From Brachionus manjavacas (taxonomy: Eukaryota > Rotifera > Eurotatoria > Ploima > Brachionidae), in assembly GCA_019054805.1 (NCBI GenBank), contig JAHQIY010000036.1, positions 124,001 to 188,000 on the forward strand: a DNA stretch of 64,000 bases. Direction: 5' to 3'. Every line of letters begins with the position of its first letter. The first letter of the stretch is position 1. Below the pieces are notes generated by a model that searched no databases, had not been told where the DNA came from, and saw only the letters and a program-made list of their open reading frames with translations. Shown here one piece after another: positions 24,438-35,830 of the stretch. A program made the position numbers and the translations under genes.

Positions 24438-24788
24438 ATGGTAAATATCTATTTTTTTCTACAAGAAGCATTCTGATCTCATTCTAAACCAATTTAGTCA
24501 TCATTCGAAGGTATGGCCAGATATGTCAGTCCTGTTAATCCGGCTGTTTATCCAAAAATGACTCTTTTGCTCATGGTTATCGGTCTTTTCTTCACAGCAT
24601 GGTTTATTGTGTAGGTTTAGTCAACAATAAAGCGAAAAGGTACTAAATTTTTTTTGTTCAGATATGAAGTGACCACCAACAAGAAAACGAGAAATTTGGC
24701 CAAGGAATTTTTTATGGCAGCTATTGCTTCAGTTTTTATGGGAACTGGTGTGTTCTTTTTGCTTCTATCAGTTGGTATTTACGTCTGA
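24438..24788 (+). CDS. TMEM258: TMEM258, oligosaccharyltransferase subunit
   Basis: Three exons: 24438-24440 (the ATG alone), 24498-24610 and 24662-24788, joined by 57-bp and 51-bp introns, giving 80 residues. Human TMEM258 has 79. Conserved blocks: [16 protein letters not shown] at the N-terminus, [12 protein letters not shown] at the end of the first membrane helix, and the C-terminal [13 protein letters not shown]. Known role: a small two-helix subunit of the endoplasmic reticulum oligosaccharyltransferase, needed for N-glycosylation. The frame runs across both splice sites (the valine codon of FIVYEV is split by the second intron). The single-codon first exon is unusual but depends only on a good GT/AG pair; an internal ATG six codons into exon 2 could also serve. 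AATAAA lies near 24906. Confidence 0.95.
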
Positions 24789-26370
24789 GCAATTAACAAT
24801 CATCATGTTTTTTTTCTATGTTTATTGTTATTTATTAGATTAAAAATTTTAAAGTTTTGAATGGTATTTTTCAAAAAGATTCAATTTATGTAACAAGTTT
24901 CGTTTAATAAAACATTATTTTAGACGTAGAAATCAAAATTTTGTTCATGCTTTTAGAGTTTTTAAAAATGCTTGTCTAAAATTTTAATTTTGAAAAAAAA
25001 AATTTGCTATCGAGTTTTTTAGTCTTATTTTCGCTATTAGAAGTTGACTAAAATTAAATTCTAACAAAATTTTTTCAATTTTTTTTGTCCCTAACTCAAT
25101 TCATAACGAATATTAAGTTTTGAAAAAAGGCTAATACTAATAATAATTAACAAACTTTAAAAAATGCGGTAAAGCTTTTTTGGACTTTTCAAATTTTTTG
25201 TAATATTTTTTATAAATTAAAAGGTTTAGGACGAATTCTTTTCTATTTAATATTTAAATTTTTTTATTTGACTTTCATAAAACGATTGAAAAAATTAAGT
25301 TCTATTAAAAATTTATTTAAGTATAATTTAAACATATAAAATAATATTTATACTTATAAAATTAAACACTTTTTCTTAAATTAGGAAATTTTTTATTTTA
25401 AAGCCTTACTATTCAAATAAATAATTTGTTTTTTAAAATGATTCTTTTTAATTATTAATAGATTTATAAGTATTAAAAAAATGGTTTTAAGAACTTTTTT
25501 TCTAAAAGTTTAAAATCAGTTTTTTGAATGCATCATGGTGCAACTTTCAAATTTGCACCGACAGTCAAAGTCTGCTAATAATGTGCAAAATCTCTGATAT
25601 TTGATGCAACTTTGATGTTACACTAACTAACATCAACAGAACTAAGTTTTAACTTTTAAAGTTATTTATTTTTTTTACAATTTATTCTGTTGTGATTTAA
25701 TTTAAAATATTCAATAAATTATTTATAAAAAAATGTAATTTAAATATCATTATTTTTTTTATTTATTTCAATAAATCAATTTCATCAACAGTGAAAAAGG
25801 CTAATCAACGAGTCTAAACAATTACCAGAGAAAAAGAAAAAAAATAATTATTAAAAATTAAAATAGATAATACTTTCGGACATATGGGCCTAACAGAATA
25901 AACCCCATCTAAAGTTAAAAAAATACTGTTTATTCAAAAAATTGGCATAAATTTGACAAGAACCAATTTGTTTTATTCAGATTAAGATTTAAAAAAAATT
26001 TAGAAAAAATGAATCGAAATAAAAATTTAAAGTAAAAAAAAACAAAAAAGAAAATTAAAATAGACAAATTGTAAAAGTATTTTTGGGAACCCGTTAATTA
26101 AAATTACAAAAATCATTAATCCTTTGATTAAAATACATTCAACCATAATTAATGATTAGATCTAATATTTTTTATATCAATTATACAACAAAATGGACTT
26201 CTTGAGTCAAAGATTAAAGCAAACTTGAAACTCGCATCTGGTTTAAATAAGCTATGATAATGAAATTTCATAAATATAAATATTTTACTTAATTTCAATT
26301 AGCCTAAATATTGGACAAATAAACAATTTAAAAGTATTTAAACTGAACTATTTCCTTGAGATATTTAAAA
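24789..26370. other. AT-rich intergenic DNA
   Basis: About 1.6 kb between TMEM258 and gene D, with no coding sequence or clear repeat seen. Confidence 0.5.
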
Positions 26371-26847
26371 ATGAAAAGTCTGATCAAAAAATTGAGAATA
26401 AGAGATAAATCCTTGGAAGCAATGGACAGCAAGCGGCAAGCTCAGAACGGAAACGTTGATCAAAACAAGTCAAAAAAAATAAAAAAATTTAATTTTAAAT
26501 TTTGTTCTCATTCAAAAGTGAAGTGGAGTAATGCGAAAAAAAATCTTGAAAATCATACTCATTCTATTTCAACTAAAAACTATGCTCGAAATAACAATAC
26601 TTTTGATTTGGGGAAAAATCCTCTAAAAAATGAAAGGAAGCAACAGCCATTAATGGGATTAAACGCTTACGATTTTCGGTACAAAAAAAAAATTCAAGCA
26701 GTGTGTCAACTTTCGGTAAAAAGAGAGCCTTTCATCGATTCATTTCATTTTAAAAATGAAAAAAAACAAGTCAAACTCAGAAAAAGTTTACTATTCGATC
26801 TAGAATCAAATAAAAAAATTTCTTTTTTTCAAGAAACACTCGTATAA
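26371..26847 (+). CDS. Gene D: short MGL-motif family protein
   Basis: Single-exon frame, ATG at 26371, 158 residues, very basic (many lysines). Unrecognised family. Seen: the N-terminus MKSLIKKLRIRDKSL, the motif KQQPLMGLNAYDF (about 90-102) and REPFIDSF (about 118-125). The spacing of the two motifs (about 27 residues) is shorter than in B and C. It lies in the palindrome spacer, so unlike B and C it is present once. The rest is low-complexity and probably disordered. Function unknown; the shared motif pair is the main support for coding. Confidence 0.5.
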   Translation: MKSLIKKLRIRDKSLEAMDSKRQAQNGNVDQNKSKKIKKFNFKFCSHSKVKWSNAKKNLENHTHSISTKNYARNNNTFDLGKNPLKNERKQQPLMGLNAYDFRYKKKIQAVCQLSVKREPFIDSFHFKNEKKQVKLRKSLLFDLESNKKISFFQETLV

Positions 26848-27895
26848 TTTTATAATTTAAAAAAAAACAACAACTAACGACGCTTTAGAGATTTTATATT
26901 AATTTTTGTAAAATTTTAATTTGTTTATTTAATTTATTATTTATTTTATTGTATTAACTAATAAAAAGCATTAAAACATTAGCATATTTTCAGCTTTAAT
27001 CTGCTTACTTCTTTTCAAAGATTGTTTTTAATTTTAAAAACAATAACAAAAATTCAAAATCTAAATTATTTTCATCTGAAAATTAAAATTTAGACCTTCA
27101 AATTTTACCAGTTTATTCATTAAATGTATCACCTTCATCCAGCTCTTTCAAAGACTCAACAAAATATTTTTTGTAAAACTTAATATGTATGTATTTATTT
27201 TGGTTTTATCTGAACTATTCAATAACAAAATTTACAGAACCAATTTTAGGTTTTTAGTAAAAAAGTTAGCTGAGTTTTTTCATTATTAATCTATTTTTCT
27301 GTTTCACAATGCCAGATTAGTAAAGCATGTTGAATGGTTTTGAATAATACTTTCAGACATATGTGTAAAAAGATCAATAAATATTTTTTTCTGCCTAATA
27401 TTTTTTTTAAAGAATATCAGAATATGATTACTTGACTAATGAAAAATTAAAAAGGCAAATAAACCTTAAAACATTTACATTGCATTATTCTTATTACTAA
27501 TTTTTTTCTTTTTTTTTAAATAAAGAATTGTGGATTTTGTATTATTTATTAATTATATTTTCAGAGTAAAATTAGGACTAAACTTCATGTTGCCGCCACA
27601 GCATCCACTTTAAACGGCAAAAAAATCATGTGGCCGTGATCCTAATCACATGGAACGGTAAAAATTCAGTTTTCTATGATGGTCGCGCTTGAGAGTGTCA
27701 ATAATAATTTTGACTTTAAAGTCAAAACTTTGAAAACAATTTTGAATATTCTAAACTAATGGGTAAAATTTTTCACCAAATAATTTTTTTGAACCTAAAT
27801 GCAGAATATCATTCAATTTTTTACAAAAGAAAAAAAAATCTTTAAAAAATTAAATTAAAAAAAATTGTATCAGTAATAGGAGTATTTGATTTTAA
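26848..27895. other. AT-rich intergenic DNA
   Basis: About 1 kb without a gene. A locally GC-richer patch (about 27585-27665) contains GCCGCCACAGC and two related CATGTGG / CACATGG words and may be an old repeat. Confidence 0.4.
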
Positions 27896-28455
27896 AGGAG
27901 TCCACTGTCTTAGTTGCGACTTTGTTTTCTGGCATTCTGTTCCATATATTTGCTGTCCGATTGTTGAAGAAGTTATGTCCCTGCTGACAAGACACCATGA
28001 TCTCACGCCGTAGTTGATTTCTATTTGTGTCTTTTGGGGTTGACTAATCTGACTCGTTGCGCCACTTTATGTAGTCTATGCTTTTGATGAGTTGATTAAG
28101 CACCACGTTGTCGTCTTGTCTCCAGAGATGTAAGACACATCCTCTCAAGTCTGCTCTCGTACTCCATGCCTTTCAAAGAAGTTGGGACTCTCGTTACTCT
28201 TCCCAGGACTTTTTCAAGGGTCTCAATATTTTTTCTGAGAAACGGGCTCACAGCGGGTACTACAAACTCCAGATGCGGACGAATGTAGATGCGATAGAGT
28301 GAAGCCCATAGTTCCACTTCCCTAGACACGAATGTATGTTTTAGCATTCCTAGAACTTGGTTGGCTTTTGATGAAGCGTGAGCGGACTGTGAGCTGAACT
28401 TAAAATCAGGCGTAAGAAAAATGCCTAGATCACGTTCTTCGGAGGTATTTTGAAG
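27896..28455 (-). mobile_element. 5'-truncated CR1-like LINE, reverse transcriptase C-terminus
   Basis: On the minus strand the frame reads TSEERDLGIFL, then KANQVLGMLKHTF, then LYRIYIRPHLEFVVPAVSPF and LTSLETRRQRGA. These are the successive blocks of the C-terminal thumb/post-RT region of CR1/L2/Rex-like non-LTR retrotransposons (ERDLGV..., KANRVLG, YxxxVRPxLEYAxxxWSP, LTSLExRRxRGDL). Only about the last 120 codons are present. The 5' truncation point (about 28455) coincides with the inner edge of the right palindrome arm. Confidence 0.85.
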
Positions 28456-29274
28456 ACTTTGATAACATTTTCCAAGCTTAAAATATTACACTATTTTAAA
28501 GTTGGCATTTTAAAAATTTGGCAGCTCTTTTTGTCTCTTTTAGAAATTTTTGTTTTTTTTTTATTGTTTTTTATTGAAAATTTTAAAATTTAATTGCTTT
28601 ATTTTATTAAAAAATTCAAAAAAGAAAAAAAACTTGCTTTTTTTATTTTTTTTTATTTTTAAAATTCACAATGCCAGAATTCAGAAAGTGTAGAATTTTG
28701 ATATTGATCGCTTGTGAGCAGAATTGATTAATAAATAATATTTTCTGCACTAGCCATAACTAACTCTAAAGTCCCTGGTGGTGGATTGTGTACAAATTAT
28801 CAGTTTGCATGATAAGATTCTTTTTCATTTGGTATCACGTCTCATAAGCATAAACAAACATTGCAATCCCATTGCTGTAAACTTTTCTTATCTTGTTTCG
28901 CAAATTAGATTTTAATCATGTGATAATGTCTTTGTGTGTATGTTTTTGGCACGCACACAAACCGAACTGTTTACGCTTGAATCAATTAATTTATCTTTTC
29001 GACAGGACTTGAGTCAAAATAAAAAATCAATTACTTCCTTGGAAACAATCAAAATTTCATGTAGAGAAGCGGCATCAACTGAGCGTTTACTCACACGCTG
29101 AAACAAGCGCACAAGTAGCCCTATCGGTTGAATCAATGATTTAATCGAATTTAAAATTTTCAAAAATAAATACTTTGAAAGGATTAAAAATTTTATTTAG
29201 AATTTTCTATAATTTAGCTCGAATATATACAAAATTTTTTAGTTATCTTTACAAAATTAGATCTAAAATTAAGA

Positions 29275-30135
29275 TTAAAATAGCGAACGTATTTTGGTGC
29301 GACTGAGTTTAGTGCCAGAGCTTTCACAGATAAATGGAATTTTTTCAGCACAAATTGGCGAACCATTTTCCTCGGTATTGAACACAATCGGATTATTTAT
29401 TAGAAACGAAGCCACAAGGATATTGTTATCAAAATTTGGATTTTTCTTGATCTGCTTCAGAAGACTGCCAGTAACTCCGGCTGAAGGCTGGCACCTTTTT
29501 TTTTTGTTTCTTGCTGCAGTTATGTCCTGATTGATTTTGGCTTCAATTTGTTTGTATTGTTCATAGGATTTATAGATACAATTAGAATACTGTGGATATT
29601 GATTTTCCATATTTGCCAGATTGTCAACATCCATTGTTAAATCGGAGGAAGTGTTTGACAAAGGAGACATTATTGAACCTAGAGATTTTTGAGCTTTGAA
29701 TTCAGAGCCTGAAATCGAAATAAATCGATCTATTTTTGGTGTTGCTAATCGAGGGGTTGTTGGAGTGGAAAAATCGCCTTCTGTTTGATTGATTTTAGCG
29801 TTGTAAAAATTTCTCTGCAGTCTTTTAGGCTGAGCTGATTTGACATATCGTCCTGAATTTTGAGTGCCCAAGTTTTTGCTCAACACAACGGAATCGTTGA
29901 GTTTGTTGGTGTTGGTCTTGATTTGGTACAAGGGAGTGGATGGCGTTTGTGGCCACTCTTCACTGTTGCTGTTCACTTTGCAGCTTTCGTTTAGAATATC
30001 GCGGAACAAACAAGACTGCTTGGTTGGCTGCAGTTTGAAGATGGTGTCCGTGAGCATCAATTGACGGTTGCTTGTCATGAGCTTTTGTTGACGTTCTTGG
30101 TGAGTGGAAGCTTTGATAAACTTTGGTAGTTTCAT
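29275..30135 (-). CDS. Gene C: MGL-motif family protein, paralogue of B
   Basis: Single exon, ATG at 30135, 286 residues. Residues 1-109 are identical to gene B, and the shared DNA continues far upstream of the start, so the two genes have the same promoter region. After residue 109 the genes differ: C has TPTTPRLATPKIDRF and no intron, while B has an intron at codon 141. Homology to B resumes weakly at YKSYEQYKQIEAKI, then RCQPSAGVTGSLL (about 214-226; the motif methionine is alanine here), ILVASFL, PIVF and IPFICES (about 266-272). It ends at IRSLF and lacks the serine-rich tail of B. Function unknown; probably disordered with proline-directed phosphorylation sites. Confidence 0.6.
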   Translation of the reverse strand: MKLPKFIKASTHQERQQKLMTSNRQLMLTDTIFKLQPTKQSCLFRDILNESCKVNSNSEEWPQTPSTPLYQIKTNTNKLNDSVVLSKNLGTQNSGRYVKSAQPKRLQRNFYNAKINQTEGDFSTPTTPRLATPKIDRFISISGSEFKAQKSLGSIMSPLSNTSSDLTMDVDNLANMENQYPQYSNCIYKSYEQYKQIEAKINQDITAARNKKKRCQPSAGVTGSLLKQIKKNPNFDNNILVASFLINNPIVFNTEENGSPICAEKIPFICESSGTKLSRTKIRSLF

Positions 30136-31689
30136 GGTTGCACTTGGAACAATTAGCAAAATATTGGAACAACTAGACGATCAAAGTTGGTATTTAAATC
30201 TAGACAAAAATGGAGCTAATTAAAAACTTAATGAAACTTGATATCAAGAATCGATTAGATTGCATGGAATTTATATTCAAAACAACAAATTCAGAACGTA
30301 TCTAAAACAGAACATGTCACTTTTGACACCCATTCATTAGCAAAAGTAAACACAAAGTGCTTGACTGGAAACAAAAGAGAGAGACATTGGAGTGGAGTGG
30401 ATTGGTGGATTTTGATGCCAACATCTTGATAAACAAACAAACAAATGGAGATTAATTACAGGTTTGTGGCATTGATCGAATTAGAAGTTTGGTGATCGAT
30501 TTGATCTAGTCAATGAACTTCTTAAATAAGCCTCTTATAGACCAACAACAAAAACAACAAAAACAACTGAAAAGAAAGAAAGAAAGATTAAGATGTCACA
30601 AAGTTTATGATATATTTGGTTGGTGTGAATGTTTTGTTAAGAATGGCACTAATTATTATTGCTCCAAGCATATCAGATATCCATAAAGCTTATTAAAGAA
30701 TAATTAAAATAGTTAACTGCATTTTATGACCAGAGGTAAACACATTACATAATTGCACATTTATGAATATGAAATTTTAAGAATGAGCTTTTAGAAAGGA
30801 ATTTAGCTGTGCGAGTGTGGCCAAAACAGTACGGAGCTATCTTCCTCTTTTTCTTCTCTCTTCTCTCTTCTCTACTCAGAATGAGTTTATTTTTTGTTGT
30901 GTTTGTGAATGTTTTTAAATACACGAATGCATGTTATGCAATTGGATACGGATGAAAAGATAATTATCTCAAATGAGCTTATCTCTAAATTCGAGTTTAT
31001 TTACAATTTGATAAAAATAAAAATTGCGCCTAGGCTCAACAATCAAAAAAGACAAAAAAAAAAATAAATTTTTTATTTTACTTTCGATTTTTTTTTCTTT
31101 TTCCTTTTCAGAATGAATGAAAAAAAAATTTTATGATTTTTCATTTTGTTCGAAAGAATACCTTGTTTGAAAAAAGACAGCGCAACTCTTTGATTGTCTT
31201 TTGAAAATCTCTTCAAAATCTCTTGAAAAATGTTTATTATCCAATTATGAGTCGAAAGATGACTCAGCTAAAACATGAAAAAGCCAAAGAAGAAAAGAGC
31301 AAAGCCGAGAAAAAGAAATTCTTCGTAGCAAAAATAAAAAAAAAAAAATAAATTGAAATTCTGAGGCATTCATTCAAGCGGCACTTGCTCCCGCTCGTCA
31401 ACTAAATGAGTCCTAATTACAGAACAAAAAAAAAGAGAGAATAAAATTTGACAAGTTTGAGAAAAATGTTTTGAATTCGGCAAACGACTTTGAAGACGCT
31501 GACAACACTCTTTACTACAAGCATTCAAAGTCTACTGTTATTAAAAAATAATTTCTTTAAATATTTAATATGCTTTTCACACATTTTGAATATCTGTTTT
31601 CCAAATCTCAACTGAACAACACCAATTACAACAACAACTAAAAAAATCTGCTTTTTATTTTCACTTAAATTCTACCACAAAAGACATCA

Positions 31690-32975
31690 ATTCATAGTTT
31701 TGTTGCTATTGTGAATCGTTCATTAATTGTCCCATAAATATACCCAATGTATTACCTAAGCTCAACCTCTTCAAAAAAATCTAAAAAATGGAGATGAAAA
31801 TTAGCATTGCCAATTCTTCGCTGAACCCAGATTTAGGCGAAGCATCGAATATTCAGCTTTCTTTCAAGACTTTTATTCTCATTTATTCTATTGATTATTG
31901 CTCTTCTCTTTTAAGCTATTTTTCAAAGGAAGCAATTTTAAAACAAGCTAAGAGTTATTATTTATCTGTCACAAAACTCTTAAATTTAAAATTTGAATCA
32001 AACAAATTTAATGAAATAGACAATTTTTTTGAAAAATATACCCTTTTTTATTTCGAGCTTAGAATATTTGAAAGATTACTTTTTCTTATTAATCTTTTTT
32101 TTATAATCTAATTCAAAAGAAAAGCAAAAGAAAAATGACTCAAAAAATTTTAAATATAATTCAAGGAACAGTAATAGCTTGATTGAACCGATGGCTAAGT
32201 CGAAAAGTGGTGAAAAAACATTCGAATAATTTTATTCAAGATTAATGAATTGCTTTGTCATTAAGAGATCTTAAATTTTCTACATTCAAACTTTCGATTT
32301 TCAAAAACATAAACTTAAATTTTTTAGAGTTTGTTTCCAAATTTGAATTATTTAACTTGAATGACTTGTTGTTAAAAAAAATAAAAAATTTAAAAATTTT
32401 ATATATTATCATTAATATTTTATAATGAAATATAATTAAATAAAATATCAATGAGTATTTTTTGACACTTATTATTGATTTTCCTTGAAATTGAAATTTA
32501 TTTAATGTTCAGCTGAGACAATTTTGGAAATGATTGAGATCTTTCTTGCTTAATCCTGCTCCAAAATTCACACTAACTTTTTATCTATTTGAATTTCCCT
32601 GGCTTCTTCAGCTATTTTTATCAATTTATTCTTTCATTCAAATAAGACCTCTTGAGTGATAATGAATTACAAAATTCACTAAAAGCAAATTAGAAAATTC
32701 GAGGACAATTTTGTTATCAGGAATCCTTTCTACAAAAGAAAAGAAAAAAATTTAAAAATAAATATATTCACTTAAAGTATTAGAAATAAAAAAAAATCAT
32801 ATTTGATTCAATTCTTACTATTAACTAAAGTAATGGCAAAATTAAACCACCTAGATACATACAGGGTTGTTAAGATTGAAAAGTAAAAATAAACGAAAAT
32901 AAAAAAATTATGGAACATCTTTATTATATTTTCTGATCACTTTTTATAATAGAGTAGGATTGGATATAAACTTTT
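31690..32975. other. Right-arm-specific insertion
   Basis: About 1.3 kb with no counterpart in the left arm, where the flanking sequences are nearly adjacent around 14300. It contains one ATG-started open frame of 107 codons at 31788-32111 (MEMKISIANSSLNPDLGEAS, then a hydrophobic helical stretch) that I do not recognise. No terminal repeats were found. Confidence 0.45.
31788..32111 (+). CDS. Unrecognised 107-residue open frame in right-arm insertion
   Basis: Starts at a true ATG in the right-arm-specific segment. Seen: a short polar N-terminus, then aromatic and hydrophobic helical stretches (FKTFILIYSIDYCSSLLSYF) and a hydrophobic C-terminus LLFLINLFFII. Composition follows the AT-rich background toward the end. 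No domain is recognised, and it could be a chance frame or part of a mobile element. Confidence 0.2.
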   Translation: MEMKISIANSSLNPDLGEASNIQLSFKTFILIYSIDYCSSLLSYFSKEAILKQAKSYYLSVTKLLNLKFESNKFNEIDNFFEKYTLFYFELRIFERLLFLINLFFII

Positions 32976-33806
32976 CCTTAATTTGATTTTAAACATTTTA
33001 AATTCGATAGATCGAACAATAGATCTAAAATTGATTTGGTTAAATTTACCGAAAATCTATTGATAATAAAAATGCATTGCGTCACATTTAAATTGTTATT
33101 AAAAATTCCCAGCTTCAAAACCTTATTCAACAACAACACCTTTTAAGTTCTATGTTGATTGGAAATTTTATTTAATCAAATGAAAATTGGTTTAAATAAT
33201 TTCACATTTTGAAAACTAATAACTTACCATGTGAAAAAATAATTATCGAGTTAATTTAAATCTCGGTTGTGATCACAAAATTTTGAAAATTATAAAATCG
33301 ATGAATAAATTTCTTTTGAAGTTTCAGAATGCTTGGTTTATTAAATGAGCCTCTACTAATAGTCATTTTGCTTAGAAGATCATTTAATTCATATTCATTC
33401 ATTCAAAACGGAACCTTATTATATAAAGCAAATTTAAAATTCAAAATATGACTCTCTTTGTTATGATACCGACTATTTGTCCTCTTTTCTTAAAAATTCC
33501 ACTATTTTTCTTTTATCTTTACCAAGAGTAAATTTTGGAATTATTCTGCTAAAAATAAATATTTGCTGAGCTTTGTCTTTTAACTGTTGACTCATTTTTA
33601 TATAGGCTCAAAATGTTTATTTAGCCCATGTTTTATGATTATCTTAGCTTGATGGTGAAAAATTTAACAGTACAATATTCGGATAATGGAATTATTTTTA
33701 CAATCTAACTACTTCTCATAAAACTTGATCTCAACTTTATACAGTTGTATAATTAGAATTTGCACGCAAAGAGAATAGTTTTGAGCTCCAGAGCTGGTCG
33801 AATCGA

Positions 33807-33992
33807 ATGATTTCACAACAGCAGGAAGTGATCACATCGAGCCATCCAGATATTGGAAACTATGACAATTGGCTCGACTGGAGAAAACAGGAGCTTATCG
33901 AGAACACGTTCAACAACATTCTGATAAATGAAAACAAAAGATTGAGAGAGAAAGAGAGAAAGAAAGAGAAGCAAAATATGCTCATTTGGTGA
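33807..33992 (+). CDS. Small ORF or first exon conserved in right arm
   Basis: Mirror copy of the 61-codon frame at 11894-12079, with one residue changed. The same donor-like GTGAGT overlaps the last codons. See that entry for the interpretation. The flanking DNA is also near identical, so conservation alone is weak evidence for coding. Confidence 0.35.
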   Translation: MISQQQEVITSSHPDIGNYDNWLDWRKQELIENTFNNILINENKRLREKERKKEKQNMLIW

Positions 33993-34497
33993 GTTTATAT
34001 CTTGTTCAAAATCTACAAAATGTTTATTTTTGTTGAGAATAAAAATTCGTTTTTTTCTTATTTTTTAATTAAATTCTAAATTCTAAATCTAAAAGCCAAC
34101 CGACAATTAAATAAAATCTAAAAAACAAAATCTAAATAGATAACTTACATGGTAAAGATATAAAATGTTGATGTACCTTTGGGCAAGAACTGGAACATAA
34201 ATAAAAAATCAATTTATCAATTTATCATTGATAAGTTTGATGTGTATCGTTGCTTCAGATACTTGCTAGCTCATTTTGTTGAGAAAGATGAGAAAAGCAA
34301 TTAAATGAAAAGTTGATATTTTAAATTAAAAAAAAAGTTTGTACAGCATTGTACAGCACCCAAAAGAACACAAAGCACCAACTTAACAACAACTGGAACA
34401 ATCTGCACCGCACTATTCAGAAAAAGACACAGGTTATTTTCAACTTTAAAAAATAGTCAGCAGACAGAATAAGAATTTTCTTTTTTTTTTTAATTTT

Positions 34498-34560
34498 TTA
34501 GAGGGATACACTCCTGGGACTGATCCGAATGGCTTTATGTCTTCTTTCAAGTCTTTTTTT
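34498..34560 (-). repeat. interspersed repeat, CATTCGG family (mirror copy)
   Basis: Mirror of the copy near 11340-11400. On the minus strand it reads GACATAAAGCCATTCGG, then a CCCAGGAGTG block. It was carried by the palindrome rather than inserted independently. Confidence 0.45.
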
Positions 34561-35830
34561 GATTTAAAGATGAAATGTAAAACAAAAAGTTTTGATATTT
34601 TCGAAAAAAAGTTAAAAATTAATTTGAAATCTCAAAAAAAAAATTAAATATAAAAATTAAACTATGCTTAGAAAAGTTTGAATCAGCATAAAAAAGTATA
34701 TCAAAACCAAAAATTTATTCTTCACAAGTGTACTTTTTTTTTCTTAAAATTCTCAATACTCTCAACATTTTTCTAACACTCTTTAGAATTAAATTAAATT
34801 AGACTTAAAAAAAATAAAATTTGGGTGGATATCTTGAGCATTTCCGAAAGACACTTGCCTTCTTCTAAGCCCCACGTTAGGAAAGTGTTCACGAAATTTT
34901 TAAAATGAATAAAAAAAGTTTGAGCTAATCGATTCTATCAAAAAAAGTACTCTTTAGAATTGAATCTTTTATTTTCTTTACCTTGTTTTAAATTACCTAA
35001 ATAACTAGTTTAATAAAAAAAATTTCAAATGATTATTTCTTATAAATACTTTTTTTAAATTATTTAATTACAATACTAGCTTGAGTTTTCCAAAGAAGAC
35101 ACTGTCATTCGCAAACGCTCTACAATTTTTTTTCCCAAATATTATTATTTTTAAATTAATAAATTAATAAAACAATTGAAAGAGAGAGAGAAAGAGAAAG
35201 ATGTTTAACCAAGTTGGCTGATCTGATCAAGGATATACCAGCAATGAGGGGACTATGATAGTAAAAGTAAGCTGTAAAAATGATTAAGCTTGACGTGTAT
35301 CTTTACTCAGGATGTTCAAAAGTGTTTTTGTCAGAAGAGATGACAAAAGCAATTAAATGAAAAGCTGATAAAAAAGTTTGCTAAGCACCCAAAAGCACTT
35401 TGGTTTGAGCTTGAGTACAAATGATTGCTGTCAGACTGACGGATTGGGCTTTTTCTAAGAGACTCTAATTGGAACTAATTGCTGTTGCTGACCGTTTAGC
35501 TCAGATTTCGTGTTTACTAATAGGCTGAAAGATCACGTAAAGTGATTTATTTAAAGAAAGATAAACGAATAGGTTTTCTATTCGAATTACTGTGACAATC
35601 AAGTTTACACAGATTAAGATGTTTGAGCTAGAGATTTTTGAGCCTCAAATCTTAAAACGCAACAAACTAAACACTTATTCAGTATTTGTCCAAGTAATCA
35701 ATTGTTGGTCAATCTCATTAGGCCTAATAATGACATGGTCTAACATTTTAAATCTCAAGATTAATTGCTATCCTCTTGAACACAGTCTCAAGGCACTTAT
35801 TAATCTTGATAAGTATTAAACTGAAAAATT

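Larger units (their letters stand above)
28452..35830 (-). repeat. Right arm of large inverted duplication
   Basis: Reverse complement of about 10040-18990. Matching blocks: 28452-29132 (with 18311-18990), 29809-31690 (with about 14300-16195), about 32975-33190 at lower identity (with about 14100-14300) and 33610-35830 (with 10040-12285). Arm-specific parts here are the 3' half of gene C (29133-29808), about 31690-32975 and about 33195-33610. Small differences such as a frame break near 31335 and a one-residue change in the frame at 33807 show that the arms are not an identical mirror. Confidence 0.9.

Noticed and set aside
26641-26680. QQPLMGLNAY / QPSMGLKAY as PCNA-binding PIP boxes
   Set aside because: A PIP box needs Q-x-x-[ILM]-x-x-[FY]-[FY]; here the aromatic pair is absent or displaced, and in A, B and C it is lacking altogether.
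15940-30064. Identical 66-codon frames antisense to genes B and C (15940-16140 and 29864-30064)
   Set aside because: They mirror the identical coding sequence of B and C on the other strand; identity follows from the palindrome and the peptides have no independent support.
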